Shown: positions 44,947 through 54,102, counted from the stretch's first letter. The stretch: 64,000 nucleotides of DNA from Aliiroseovarius sp. S1123 (GCF_023015885.1 NZ_JALKBE010000005.1:62001-126000), one strand, 5' to 3'. Translations and numbers: made by a program. The notes: generated by a model not told the origin, from the letters alone.

Positions 44947-46059
44947 ATGAGTGCCGGAGTAGGCGTCGATCTTGAAAACCTCTGGATCCGCTTTGGAGAT
45001 TTCGTCGCAGTGCGCGACGCGAATGTGCACATCAAAGGGGGCGACTTCTTCTCGTTCCTAGGCCCGTCGGGCTGTGGCAAGACCACGATCCTGCGTGCCG
45101 TTTCGGGTTTTCTGGAGCCCAGCGAAGGCAACGTGCTGATCGGCGGCAATAACATGAAGGGTATTGGACCGAACAAGCGCCCAACCGCGCTGATCTTCCA
45201 GAACCTTGCGCTGTTCCCCCTTATGAAGGTCTGGGAAAACATCACCTTCTCGATGGAGATCGCGGGTGCATCCGCACGTGATCGTCGCAAACGTGCTGAC
45301 GAGCTTCTGGACATGATCGCGCTGCCGGGTCAGGGCGACAAGCTGCCCTCGGAGCTGTCCGGTGGTCAGCGTCAGCGTGTGGCGATTGCCCGTGCGCTAT
45401 GTGCCGAGCCTGACGTGCTGCTGCTGGACGAACCTTTGTCCGCGCTTGACCTGAAGCTGCGTCAACACATGCGCACCGAACTACGCGAAATTCAAAAGCG
45501 CGTTGGCATTACCTTCATCTACATCACGCATGACCAAGGCGAAGCACTGACCATGTCGGACGACATCGCTGTGATGCGCGCCGGTGTGATCGACCAGATT
45601 GCAGACGGCAAGACCATCTATAACGATCCGGCGACTGCGTTTGCCGCCAGCTTTGTGGGTGAAAACAACGTCTTCCGCGGGAAGGTGCTTGAGGTTCGAG
45701 GTGATCAGGCGTTGATCCGCACCAACCGTTCGGGCGATCTGCTGTCCCGCATCTCGACCGCCAATCAGGGCAAGATGAACGTGGGCGACGATGCGATGAT
45801 GTTCATCCGCCCAGAAGCATTGTCGCTGGCCCCGACCGGAACGCAGGGCGATCACTTCGTCACCGCAAAGGTCAACCACGAAGAGTTCGAAGGCAACAGC
45901 TTTAACATTTTCATGGAGGGCGATGGCGGTAAAGAGCTGAAGGTCGCAATCCCCAACCACGGCCAGTCGTTCGATGACCACTCGGGTCAGGATATGACGC
46001 TGGAATATGACGTGAACAACGCCGTTGCGGTTCCCGCCGGCGAATTGGCCGCGGAATAA
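44947..46059 (+). CDS. Polyamine-type ABC transporter ATP-binding protein (PotA family)
   Basis: A 370-residue ATPase. Walker A is GPSGCGKTT, the signature LSGGQRQRVAIARAL, Walker B LLLDEPLSALD, and the H-loop ITHDQGEA. After residue 240 comes a TOBE-type regulatory domain (RPEALSLAP). ATG 44947 has GGGGAGAGA before it; a GTG ten codons upstream is in frame but has no better signal. It is in an operon with the two permease genes, eleven bases before the first. Confidence 0.93.
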   Translation: MSAGVGVDLENLWIRFGDFVAVRDANVHIKGGDFFSFLGPSGCGKTTILRAVSGFLEPSEGNVLIGGNNMKGIGPNKRPTALIFQNLALFPLMKVWENITFSMEIAGASARDRRKRADELLDMIALPGQGDKLPSELSGGQRQRVAIARALCAEPDVLLLDEPLSALDLKLRQHMRTELREIQKRVGITFIYITHDQGEALTMSDDIAVMRAGVIDQIADGKTIYNDPATAFAASFVGENNVFRGKVLEVRGDQALIRTNRSGDLLSRISTANQGKMNVGDDAMMFIRPEALSLAPTGTQGDHFVTAKVNHEEFEGNSFNIFMEGDGGKELKVAIPNHGQSFDDHSGQDMTLEYDVNNAVAVPAGELAAE

Positions 46060-46070
46060 GGAGTGGAGCG

Positions 46071-46991
46071 ATGCCAAGTTTCCTGAAGGAATTCTTCAAC
46101 CGGAACGGCACGCTGATGGGATCCCTGATGCTGGGTCTGGTCCTGTTTTGGACCGTCGGCCTTATCATTCTTCCGCAGCTGTCGATGCTCGACTTCTCGT
46201 TCCGTCCGAACCTTCCCCCGCCTGAAATCGGCGGGCCGAAGGATGTCTATACACTCGAGAACTATAAATACCTGATCTTTGGCCCTGAAGGCGGGTCGCA
46301 GGATTACAACGCGGTGGACCTTCGGGTGTTCTTCCGTACGCTGGTGGCCGCCGTCTGTGTGACCATCTTCAACCTGATCCTGTGCTATCCGATTGCCTAT
46401 TATCTGGGTCAGAACAAGGGTAACCACATCCGCGTTTTCGCGCTGATGCTGATCATCCCCTACTGGATCAACGAGATCCTGCGCGCCTTTGCGCTTCGGA
46501 TCATCTTTGGCGAAAGCGGGGTCATCAACACGCTGCTTGTCGGTTCGGGGGTTTTCGATACGCCCTTTGACTTTATCCGCAACGACATCGCGCTTTATGC
46601 GGGTCTTGGATACGCCTACATCCTTCTGATGATCTTCCCGATCTACAATGTGATCGAAAGCCTTGACCACAACCAGATCGAGGCCGCGCGTGACCTTGGC
46701 GCACCGTGGTGGCGGATCCACAAGCGAGTGGTCATTCCCTATGCCAAGCCGGGCATCAGCTCGGGCTGTACGATGGTGTTTATGCTGTCTGCAGGTGCTC
46801 TGGCCGCGCCCCAGATCCTTGGGGGACCGTCCAGTCTGTGGTTCACGCAGCTGATCTATCAGCAGTTCAACGACAACTCTGACTGGCCGCAAGGCGCTGC
46901 CTACGCGATCGTTCTGCTTGTCACCTGTATCCTGCTGGTGCTGGCCCTGATGCGTGTGTTCAAAGTGAACATGGGGGATATTGGCAAATGA
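46071..46991 (+). CDS. Polyamine-type ABC transporter permease (PotB/PotH family)
   Basis: A 306-residue inner-membrane permease with about six helices and the EAA loop IEAARDLGAPWWRIHKRVVIP (key residues E-A-A...G). The large periplasmic loop after helix 1 (FRPNLPPPEIGGPKDVYTLEN) is typical of PotB/PotH proteins. A ribosome site AAGGAGTGG precedes the start. The stop overlaps the next permease start by four bases. Confidence 0.92.
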   Translation: MPSFLKEFFNRNGTLMGSLMLGLVLFWTVGLIILPQLSMLDFSFRPNLPPPEIGGPKDVYTLENYKYLIFGPEGGSQDYNAVDLRVFFRTLVAAVCVTIFNLILCYPIAYYLGQNKGNHIRVFALMLIIPYWINEILRAFALRIIFGESGVINTLLVGSGVFDTPFDFIRNDIALYAGLGYAYILLMIFPIYNVIESLDHNQIEAARDLGAPWWRIHKRVVIPYAKPGISSGCTMVFMLSAGALAAPQILGGPSSLWFTQLIYQQFNDNSDWPQGAAYAIVLLVTCILLVLALMRVFKVNMGDIGK

Positions 46992-48259
46992 CGACTGATA
47001 AAATCATTCGCGTATCCATCTGGGTTTATCTGGGCATCTTCTTTGCCTACCTGCTTGGCCCGCTGATCATCATGTCGGTGACGGCGTTCAACTCGCCCAG
47101 CTTCCCGCGCATGACCCCGTGGGAGTGCCTGACCTTCAACTGGTTTGGCGAGCTGTTTAGGGACGAGCGTATCCTGAACGGGATCTGGAACTCGATCCTT
47201 GTTGGGTTTGGCACGGTGATCCTGTCGGTATCGATGGGTCTGGCAGGGGCGCTGATGCTGACGCAGATCTGGCCCAAGCTTCGGGCGACCTATTACACGA
47301 TCATCATTGCCCCGATCCTTATTCCGGGCGTTGTGATTGGTATTTCGACGCTGGTGTTCTGGGACCGTATCAATCGGATGTTGGGTCTGGGTGCAGATAG
47401 CTTCCTGTCGAACGGTCTGTTCCTGACCATCATTGGTCAGTCCACCTTTATCGCCAGCTACTGCATGCTGGTGCTGGTGGCGCGTCTTCAGCGCTATGAT
47501 ATGGCGCTGACCGAAGCGGCTCTGGATCTTGGAGCAACCCATGCACAGGCGTTCCGTAAGGTGCTGATGCCCTTCATGATGCCCGCGATCCTGTCGGCGT
47601 CGGTGCTGGCGTTCTTGGCCTCGTTCGAGAACTACAACACCACGACTTTCACCTTTGGCGAATACCCGACCCTGACGATCGAACTGGCCCAGAAGGTGCG
47701 TTACGGGATCACTCCGGCGATCTCGGCCTTGGCCTTCATGATCGTGGCGCTGACGGTGTTCTTTGCTCTGGTCAACGAAGCGAACATCAAGCGTAAGAAA
47801 ATGATCGCCGAGGCGCGCAAGGATGCCACCGTGGGAGAGCTGGCGGGCAAGATCGAAGTGCCCGGTTTGGTCAGCCGTAACCCGGCCGCGATTGCCTTGA
47901 TCGTGCTGGTGATCGGTGTGGCGACGGTCACGGCGTCTGCCATGACCTACAGCCCGGATCAGTGCATCGCCGATGTGCAGGAACAGAAGCGCCTTGAGAC
48001 CGAGAAGCGCATTCAGGAACTGCGTGACCGTCGTGCCAAGGACGCAGCCGAGAAAGCTGCCGCCGAAGGTGCGGAAGGTGGGGCAAGCCAGTCGGCGCCG
48101 AAACCGTCCAACAACTCGGGCTTCGGTGGGGTGTTCGCTCCGAACACGCTGCAGAACGAAGCCGAGGGCGCTACGGACGAAGGTGGCGCAGGGTCGTCGA
48201 ACAATTCCGGTTTTGGAAATGTGTTTGATCCGAATGCGATCGGGAATGACAGCAACTGA
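46988..48259 (+). CDS. Polyamine-type ABC transporter permease (PotC/PotI family) with long C-terminal tail
   Basis: A 423-residue permease. Residues 1-265 are an ordinary PotC/PotI module (six helices; EAALDLGATHAQAFRKVLMP is the EAA loop). After it comes an unusual 155-residue extension: a linker, an additional membrane helix (about 297-317), a charged Lys/Glu/Arg coiled-coil-like stretch (EQKRLETEKRIQELRDRRAK) and an Ala/Glu-rich tail containing two copies of the motif SNNSGFGxVFxPNxx (about 376 and 405). Related permeases usually end near residue 270-290. The extension is in frame, ends at TGA before a clear terminator, and uses ordinary codons, so it does not look like a sequencing artefact. 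Its role is unknown. Confidence 0.88.
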   Translation: MTTDKIIRVSIWVYLGIFFAYLLGPLIIMSVTAFNSPSFPRMTPWECLTFNWFGELFRDERILNGIWNSILVGFGTVILSVSMGLAGALMLTQIWPKLRATYYTIIIAPILIPGVVIGISTLVFWDRINRMLGLGADSFLSNGLFLTIIGQSTFIASYCMLVLVARLQRYDMALTEAALDLGATHAQAFRKVLMPFMMPAILSASVLAFLASFENYNTTTFTFGEYPTLTIELAQKVRYGITPAISALAFMIVALTVFFALVNEANIKRKKMIAEARKDATVGELAGKIEVPGLVSRNPAAIALIVLVIGVATVTASAMTYSPDQCIADVQEQKRLETEKRIQELRDRRAKDAAEKAAAEGAEGGASQSAPKPSNNSGFGGVFAPNTLQNEAEGATDEGGAGSSNNSGFGNVFDPNAIGNDSN

Positions 48260-48281
48260 TCGTACTGTTGCTTGAAAACGG

Positions 48282-48310
48282 AAAGGCCCGGCATTGCGCC
48301 GGGCCTTTTC
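48282..48310. terminator. Bidirectional terminator between the ABC operon and cytochrome b561
   Basis: AAAGGCCCGGC-ATTGC-GCCGGGCCTTTT forms a perfect 11-base stem with T-rich sequence on both strands, placed between two converging genes. It can stop transcription from both sides. Confidence 0.9.
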
Positions 48311-48322
48311 ATTTAGGGTGGG

Positions 48323-48895
48323 TCATTTGCCCCATGTCATGCGTTTCAGCACGTCGTCCTTGTGATGGACGTGATGCCAAATCGCCGCCCCGGCATGGCC
48401 TAGCAGAAGCAGGCCAAGGGCGATGGCGGACAGGAAATGCACCTGTGCGAAAAAGTCTGTCAGGGTTTGGCTTCCGGGTACGAAGGGGTCGTACATCTCG
48501 AACCAGTTGAACACCTTGTTCTTCACGCCGAACCGATCCTGAAGCGGCGAGGCCGAGGCCATCAGCCACCCAGACAACGGCATGATGAACATCAGCGCGT
48601 AAAGTCCCCGATGCCCCAGCTTCGCCGCCAGCTTTTCCAGCGGGGGCATATGTTCGGGCAGGTCTGGCGCGTTGCGATTGAGAAGACGCCAGATCACGCG
48701 GATTACAGCCAAGGCGAATACCACGAAACCCCAGCTTTTATGGGTCTGTATCAGCGGGAACTGGGCCAAAGCGTCGGTGACGAATTTCGTCATCCACACG
48801 CCCATCCCCAATTGATACAGGATGATCCCAGCAATCGCCCAATGCAGGAGGCGCGCCAGCGCCCCCCAGCTTTGTGTCGTGTTGGTAAGCCGCAT
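48323..48895 (-). CDS. Cytochrome b561 family protein
   Basis: A 190-residue membrane cytochrome with four helices. Haem-ligand histidines are seen in ARLLHWAIAG, in THKSWGF, in GHRGLYALMF and in LLLGHAGAAIWHHV. It follows yceI on the same strand three bases away. YceI-cytochrome b561 pairs are common and link a periplasmic isoprenoid/quinone-binding lipocalin-like protein to membrane electron flow; in E. coli yceJ-yceI is the equivalent. The pair is likely controlled by the neighbouring MarR protein. Confidence 0.9.
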   Translation of the reverse strand: MRLTNTTQSWGALARLLHWAIAGIILYQLGMGVWMTKFVTDALAQFPLIQTHKSWGFVVFALAVIRVIWRLLNRNAPDLPEHMPPLEKLAAKLGHRGLYALMFIMPLSGWLMASASPLQDRFGVKNKVFNWFEMYDPFVPGSQTLTDFFAQVHFLSAIALGLLLLGHAGAAIWHHVHHKDDVLKRMTWGK

Positions 48896-48898
48896 GGC

Positions 48899-49498
48899 TT
48901 ATTCCCAGCCGCCCGCGCGCAGTTCAGCCGAGATTTCCAGACGCACTTCGTCGGACGTCACAGGCGCGAACATGCCCACGCCATAGTCCGAACGCAGCAT
49001 GTCACCGGTGCCCTGAACGCCGATCCATTCACCTTGGTAATAGTCGAAGAAGTCACCCAGCGGGTGCGGGCCATTGTGGTTCAGGGTGAAGTTCATGGTG
49101 ATCGGCTTGGTGTTGTCCTTGATGGTCAGGTCGCCCACCAGCGTGATAGTGTTGTCCGAGGTCTGCGCGACCCCGGTCGAGGTGAAGGTGATCTCGGGGA
49201 AGTTCTCGACGTCGAAGAAATCGGCGCTTTTCAGGTGATCGTCCAGCGGGCCGACACCGGTGTCGACGCTGGCCGGGTCAACGGTCACTGTGACTTTGGT
49301 GGCCGCAACATTGGCGGGGTCGAAGTCAACTTCGCCACCGATCACTTTCCACTGGCCCGACTGTTCGGACAGACCGGCGTGGTTATAATAAAAGCGGATT
49401 TCGGTATGGCCGGGGTCGAATTTATAGATCTCGGCAGTGGCGGTTCCGGCGGCAGTAAGGCCCAGTCCAAGGACGGCAGCGGTCAGAAGAGGTTTCAT
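48899..49498 (-). CDS. YceI-family periplasmic protein
   Basis: A 199-residue secreted protein with a signal peptide (MKPLLTAAVLGLGLTAAGTATA) and a YceI lipocalin-like barrel (EIYKFDPGHTEIRFYYNHAG..., FFDVENFPEITFTST, GDLTIKDNTKP). YceI proteins bind long isoprenoids or amide lipids and respond to alkaline or osmotic stress in E. coli. It is the first gene of the pair with cytochrome b561. A perfect 30-base palindrome lies 44 bases before the start, between it and the divergent marR gene. Confidence 0.93.
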   Translation of the reverse strand: MKPLLTAAVLGLGLTAAGTATAEIYKFDPGHTEIRFYYNHAGLSEQSGQWKVIGGEVDFDPANVAATKVTVTVDPASVDTGVGPLDDHLKSADFFDVENFPEITFTSTGVAQTSDNTITLVGDLTIKDNTKPITMNFTLNHNGPHPLGDFFDYYQGEWIGVQGTGDMLRSDYGVGMFAPVTSDEVRLEISAELRAGGWE

Positions 49499-49541
49499 TG
49501 TGTCGGCTCCTTTGTCATGTTGCAGGACAACGTGGGATGAA

Positions 49542-49571
49542 ATATTAGATACATGTGCATGTATCTAATAT
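49542..49571. promoter_or_regulatory. Perfect palindromic operator between yceI and marR
   Basis: ATATTAGATACATG-TG-CATGTATCTAATAT has 14-base arms that are exact reverse complements. It sits midway between divergent yceI and marR genes (44 and 48 bases from the starts). Size and symmetry suit a dimeric MarR-family regulator controlling both directions. Confidence 0.75.
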
Positions 49572-49618
49572 AAGCGCGTAGGGGAAGACGGCAAATCTGC
49601 CGGTAACGGGAATGTGAG

Positions 49619-50116
49619 ATGGATAGAAAACCGAATAGCCAGACCACCGCGATCTGGGTGCTTCTGAACATTGCCCACAAGCGGGTCACGCAAACCTTCG
49701 AGGCAGAGTTGAAGCGTGCGCACCTGCCGTCGGCGGCGTGGTACGACATCTTGTGGACGCTGGAACGTGCCGAAGAAGGAATGCGCCAGAACGAGCTAGA
49801 GCGCCAATCGCTATATGATCAGCCCAACCTGTCACGCACCATAAAGCGCATGGTCGATGATGGGCTTGTCACCCAATGCCCTGCCGCCGATGACCGACGT
49901 GGGCGTGAGCTTCGGATCACCGACGAAGGCAAAGCGCTGCGGGCGGAGATGTGGAAAGTCTATGGCGGTCTGATGCTGTCCGAAATCGAAGACAAAGTCC
50001 CTGCCGAACATCTGTCCGGGTTGATCGAGGGGCTGGCGTCGATGGTTCCCGATCAAGACGAGAAGCTTCAGGGGAAGCTGAAAAACGCTCGAGAAAAAAA
50101 CCATAAACCCTCCTAA
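49619..50116 (+). CDS. MarR-family transcriptional regulator
   Basis: A 165-residue winged-helix regulator: AAWYDILWTLERAEEGMRQNEL, then recognition helix DQPNLSRTIKRMVDDGLV, then the wing AADDRRGRELRITDEG with the typical Asp-x-Arg. It is divergent from yceI-cytb561 and has the palindrome between them, so it probably represses that pair and itself. It is followed 78 bases later by the PHA synthase gene in the same direction; possible read-through onto phaC is open. Ligand not evident. Confidence 0.9.
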   Translation: MDRKPNSQTTAIWVLLNIAHKRVTQTFEAELKRAHLPSAAWYDILWTLERAEEGMRQNELERQSLYDQPNLSRTIKRMVDDGLVTQCPAADDRRGRELRITDEGKALRAEMWKVYGGLMLSEIEDKVPAEHLSGLIEGLASMVPDQDEKLQGKLKNAREKNHKPS

Positions 50117-50194
50117 AGGACCGAGTTGAAAAACTCGTGAAGCATTTCGTTGGAATAGTGCAACGCGAGAAACCGGAATCAGAAGGCGCGCGTC

Positions 50195-51820
50195 ATGAAC
50201 AAAGAATTCTTCAAACTGCTGGAAGACATGAACAAGTCCGGGGACAATCCCTTTGGTGCTTGGGCTGAAACGTGGATGACCTATCAGCAGGACATGGCGA
50301 AGCTGTGGATGACCACCGCGCTGAAAGCTGGTGATGGAATCGAGCCGTCGAAGGATCATCGGTTCAAAGGTGACGCATGGAACGAAGGCGTCTTCCCGCT
50401 GCTGCGCCATTCCTATGAACTGACCGCGAAGGCGATGGTGGATTTGGCCGACAAAGCCGGGCTGTCAGAGCAGGAACAGGACAAGCTGAGTTTCTACGCG
50501 CGTGTCGCTGCTGACAACATGTCGCCCTCGAACTTCCTGGCGACCAACCCCGAAGCGCAGAAGCTGGCGCAGGAAACCGGTGGGCAAAGCCTGATCGATG
50601 GCTTTCAGAACGTGATGGAAGATCTGGAAAAGGGCTATATCAGCACCACCGACGAAGATGCGTTCGAAGTGGGCAAGAACATTGGTGCCACGCCCGGATC
50701 GGTCATCTATCGCAACGAGCTGATCGAGCTGATCCAGTACACGCCGATGGCTGCGAAGACTCGCAAGGCACCGATCCTTGTCGTGCCGCCCTGCGTGAAC
50801 AAGTTCTACATCTTCGACCTGAACGAAAAGAAATCCATGGTGCGCTATCTGCTTGAACAAGGGCAGAGCGTTTACATGATGGCATGGCGCAATCCCAGCG
50901 CCGAACTGGGCGATCTGGGTTGGGACGAGTATGTCTCGGACGGGATTTTCGAAGCGCTGCGCGTGACGTCCGAGGTGTCGAAATCGGACGCTGTGGACAT
51001 CATGGGCTGGTGCAATGGCGGCACTATGCTGGTCGCGGCTTTGGCCGTTATGCCGGACGATCTGAAGTCCAAGCTTGGCACGGCAACCTTCCTGTCCTCG
51101 ATGATCGACTTTGCGGATCCGGGTCAGTTGAAAGTGTTCATCGACGAGCCGCAGGTCGAAGCCTACAACCAGCGCCTTCAGGCCGAAGGGGTGGCCCCCG
51201 GCCGCGACATCGCCAACGCAATGGCGATGCTGCACGTAAACGAAAGCATCTGGGGCTTCGTGGTGTCGAACTATCTGATGGGCAAATCGCCCGCGCCGTT
51301 CGATGTGCTGTATTGGAACGCCGACACGCAGAACCTTCCGGCCAAGTGGTACAGCTTCTTCGTCGAAGAGATGTACATGGCGAACAAGCTGAAAGAGCCG
51401 GGTGCGCTGACCCTGTGCGGGACGCCCGTGGACACGCGCAACATTGATGTGCCGTGCTATTTCTTGGCGGCGGATGGAGATCATATCGTGCCGTGGAAAT
51501 CCTCGTACACGGCGACCGAATTGGTGTCCGGCCCGACCGAGTTCGTGCTGACCACCGGCGGCCATGTCTCGGGCACCGTGATCAACCACCCGGCCAAGAC
51601 GCGCCGCAAGTTCTGGGTCAAGGGCTCGGATGGATCCAGCGCAGAAAGCTGGCAGGAAAGTGCCGCGCTGACCGAAGGCAGCTGGTGGCCGCATTGGCTG
51701 GAATGGCTGGACCAGAACAACCCCGCCGAACGCGGCGCGCCCGCCAAGTCGCTGGGCAATCGCAAGTACAAGCCATTGGCTGACGCCCCCGGCACCTATG
51801 TGCTTGAGGGCGAAGGGTAA
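50195..51820 (+). CDS. phaC: Class I poly(3-hydroxyalkanoate) synthase
   Basis: A 541-residue PHA synthase that polymerises 3-hydroxyacyl-CoA into storage polyester. The lipase-like box GWCNGGT holds the nucleophile Cys273; VAADGDHIVPW supplies Asp and TGGHVSG supplies His. The N-terminal half before residue 170 is the usual variable dimerisation region. It is a little shorter than typical class I enzymes (about 560-600) and lacks a phaE partner, which excludes class III. It is coupled by a one-base overlap (TAATG) to a depolymerase-like hydrolase. phaA, phaB, phasin and phaR genes are not in the window. Confidence 0.9.
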   Translation: MNKEFFKLLEDMNKSGDNPFGAWAETWMTYQQDMAKLWMTTALKAGDGIEPSKDHRFKGDAWNEGVFPLLRHSYELTAKAMVDLADKAGLSEQEQDKLSFYARVAADNMSPSNFLATNPEAQKLAQETGGQSLIDGFQNVMEDLEKGYISTTDEDAFEVGKNIGATPGSVIYRNELIELIQYTPMAAKTRKAPILVVPPCVNKFYIFDLNEKKSMVRYLLEQGQSVYMMAWRNPSAELGDLGWDEYVSDGIFEALRVTSEVSKSDAVDIMGWCNGGTMLVAALAVMPDDLKSKLGTATFLSSMIDFADPGQLKVFIDEPQVEAYNQRLQAEGVAPGRDIANAMAMLHVNESIWGFVVSNYLMGKSPAPFDVLYWNADTQNLPAKWYSFFVEEMYMANKLKEPGALTLCGTPVDTRNIDVPCYFLAADGDHIVPWKSSYTATELVSGPTEFVLTTGGHVSGTVINHPAKTRRKFWVKGSDGSSAESWQESAALTEGSWWPHWLEWLDQNNPAERGAPAKSLGNRKYKPLADAPGTYVLEGEG

Positions 51821-52653
51821 TGGGCGTGCAAGAGGCGATCGAGGCCATCGACCAGTCTGAATTTCACATGATCGAGGTGGACGGCGCGAAGATCCGTTAC
51901 CTCTACCGCGTCGTGAATTCGGACCTGCCGCCGCTTCTGGTCTGCAACGGCCTTGCTCAGTCCATCGAGGTGCTCTTGCCCTTGTTGGACGAGATCAACG
52001 ACCGCTGCCTAATCGCAATCGACATGCCCGGTACGGGCCGGTCGCACATGATTGACGGGGTCTCGACCATCCCGGACTATGCGGATTTCACCCTGCGGGT
52101 GCTGGAGCGGATCGGGATCGAGAATTTCGATATCCTCGGCATTTCGTGGGGCGGCGCCTTGGCGCAGCAAATCGCCCATACGGTGCCGGATCGTGTGGCC
52201 AAGCTTGTGCTGGCGATCTGTTCCGCAGGCGGCATCGGCAGCTGGTGGGGCACGCCCATCGCGCTGTCTGAAATCATGTTCCCGCTGCGATTTACCAGCA
52301 AAGCTTATGGCAATTTCATCGGCCCGTTGATGTATGGCGGCGAGGCGATCTTTGCACCGGCCGAATTCCGCGAGTACTCGAAACACGCCATTCGTCCCAG
52401 CCCGGAAGGGTACTTTTCGCAAGTGCGGGCGATGTGTGGTTGGACCAGCCTGCCGTGGCTGCGGACGCTGACCCAGCCAACGCTGGTGATTGCCGGGAAG
52501 TTTGACGGGCTCATTCCGATCACCAATCAGATCCTGCTGTCCAACATGCTGCCGAACGCCAGTTTGCACGTCTACCCCGCAGGCCACCTGCTGATGTACA
52601 CCCAGCGCGAGGAAGTCGGGGCCGAGATCACGACCTTTCTGGGCAAGGACTGA
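51820..52653 (+). CDS. phaZ: Alpha/beta hydrolase, intracellular mcl-PHA depolymerase-like
   Basis: A 277-residue alpha/beta hydrolase. LGISWGGALAQQIAH gives the nucleophile Ser109, an Asp is at GKFDGLIP and His at PAGHLLMY. The SWGGALAQQ context and length match Pseudomonas PhaZ, the intracellular medium-chain PHA depolymerase. It overlaps phaC by one base, so synthesis and mobilisation proteins would be made together. Because phaC here is class I (short chain), specificity is uncertain and an esterase role is possible. Confidence 0.82.
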   Translation: MGVQEAIEAIDQSEFHMIEVDGAKIRYLYRVVNSDLPPLLVCNGLAQSIEVLLPLLDEINDRCLIAIDMPGTGRSHMIDGVSTIPDYADFTLRVLERIGIENFDILGISWGGALAQQIAHTVPDRVAKLVLAICSAGGIGSWWGTPIALSEIMFPLRFTSKAYGNFIGPLMYGGEAIFAPAEFREYSKHAIRPSPEGYFSQVRAMCGWTSLPWLRTLTQPTLVIAGKFDGLIPITNQILLSNMLPNASLHVYPAGHLLMYTQREEVGAEITTFLGKD

Positions 52654-52666
52654 TCCGGCTATCGGC

Positions 52667-53947
52667 CTAGGACTTAGCGATTAGGAAGCACTGGATGTCA
52701 GCGACATTGGTGCCCGTCGCGCCGGTCATCAACAGATCGCCCGAGGCTTGAAGCGCGGCGTAGCTGTCGTTGTTGTGCAGAAGGGCTGCGGGGTCTGTTC
52801 CGGCGTCAATCATCCGGCCAAGGCTGTCTGCGTCCACGATGCCACCCGCCGCGTCGGTCGGCCCGTCGCGTCCGTCTGTTCCGCCACTTAGGAAGACCCA
52901 ATCGCCGTGCAACCCACGCTTTGCCGCGCCCATTGCGACGTGAAGGGCAAGTTCCTGATTGCGTCCACCGCGACCCGTTCCTGTCAGCTGGACGGTGGTT
53001 TCTCCGCCCGCTAGAAGCACGGTCAAGGTGCCAGCGGGCGCAGTCTCGGCCGCGTCCAGAAGGGTGGTTGCCGCGTCCCGCACATCCCCGGTCAACATGT
53101 CCGAGATGATCTGTACCGCGCCAACGCTCTGAGCCTCGAGCACGGCGGCGTGAAGGCTGTGGCGGTTCGATCCGATCAAGTGGTTCTGGGCGGTTTGCGG
53201 CACGTCGTCAGGTGCACCGGATTGCGACAGGTGTTTCTGGACCGACGCGGGCAAATCCGACCACACCCCCGCCGCTTTGCAGATTGCGCGGGCATTGTCC
53301 CGCGTGCCGATGGGGGCCACGGTGGGGCCGCTGGCAATCGCCCGTAGGTCATCGCCGATCACATCCGACAGTATATAGGCTGTGACTGGCGCGGGGCTTG
53401 CAACCCGCAACATGCCACCGCCTTTCAATTGGCTCAGCTGTTGCCGCACAAGGTTCATTTGGGTGATATCGATGCCCACCCCCAGCAAAAGTGCGCTGAC
53501 CTTCCCCTTGTCCTCGATCGAGATGCGGTCTGCGGGCAGCGCCATCAGCGCCGATCCTCCGCCCGAGATCAGGGCGATCACCTGGTCATCCGCCCCAGCT
53601 TGCGCCAGCAGATCCTTCACGGCCTGCCCTGCTGCCAGACTGTTCTCATTCGGCACCGGATGCGCGCCGTGCAGGCAGGTTGCGCCGTCGATCTGTTCCT
53701 CATTCTCGGGATGGGTGACGCACAGCGCTTGGTATTCGCCATCAATGTGCCGCAACGCCTCGCGCATCATGGCAGGTGCGGCTTTGCCGATGCTGACGAC
53801 ATAGTACTGCCCATTTGGTCCGGGGGGCGGAAATGGTGACTGGTTCAGCGCATTTCGGACGGCGCGTGCGGGATCGGCGGCCTCGACTGCTTTCAGGAAA
53901 ATCTGACGAGCCGACCGGCGGAGTGCGTTGACGCAAAGGGGTGTCAT
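52667..53947 (-). CDS. Glycerate 2-kinase (GckA/TtuD, MOFRL family)
   Basis: A 426-residue DUF4147/MOFRL protein, the type II glycerate kinase that makes 2-phosphoglycerate from D-glycerate. Typical parts are YYVVSIGKAAPAMM, ALISGGGSALMALP, and the C-terminal LSGGTDGRDGPTDAAGG. Older annotation calls such proteins hydroxypyruvate reductase TtuD; the kinase is better supported in alphaproteobacteria. It converges with the PHA operon, which ends 13 bases away. The 155 bases from 53948 to the tRNA gene hold nothing else that I can name. Confidence 0.9.
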   Translation of the reverse strand: MTPLCVNALRRSARQIFLKAVEAADPARAVRNALNQSPFPPPGPNGQYYVVSIGKAAPAMMREALRHIDGEYQALCVTHPENEEQIDGATCLHGAHPVPNENSLAAGQAVKDLLAQAGADDQVIALISGGGSALMALPADRISIEDKGKVSALLLGVGIDITQMNLVRQQLSQLKGGGMLRVASPAPVTAYILSDVIGDDLRAIASGPTVAPIGTRDNARAICKAAGVWSDLPASVQKHLSQSGAPDDVPQTAQNHLIGSNRHSLHAAVLEAQSVGAVQIISDMLTGDVRDAATTLLDAAETAPAGTLTVLLAGGETTVQLTGTGRGGRNQELALHVAMGAAKRGLHGDWVFLSGGTDGRDGPTDAAGGIVDADSLGRMIDAGTDPAALLHNNDSYAALQASGDLLMTGATGTNVADIQCFLIAKS

Positions 53948-54102
53948 GTGTCGCTCGCCTCAGAGACGATCATGGATGCGCGGTACCAAGGTGACTGTTC
54001 GTTCATAACGTCAGCTATAGCGCAGCTTTGAAGACGATCAAAGGCCGCCAGCAGAGCTGTCATGTAGACGGCATAGCCATCAGTTTTAGCTGGAGAGGAA
54101 AA

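Noticed and set aside
50124-50139. A terminator between marR and phaC
   Set aside because: GAGTTgaaaAACTC is a very short weak stem without a T run.
50465-51694. A 409-codon open frame antisense to phaC
   Set aside because: phaC is clearly real; the antisense frame has no recognisable features.
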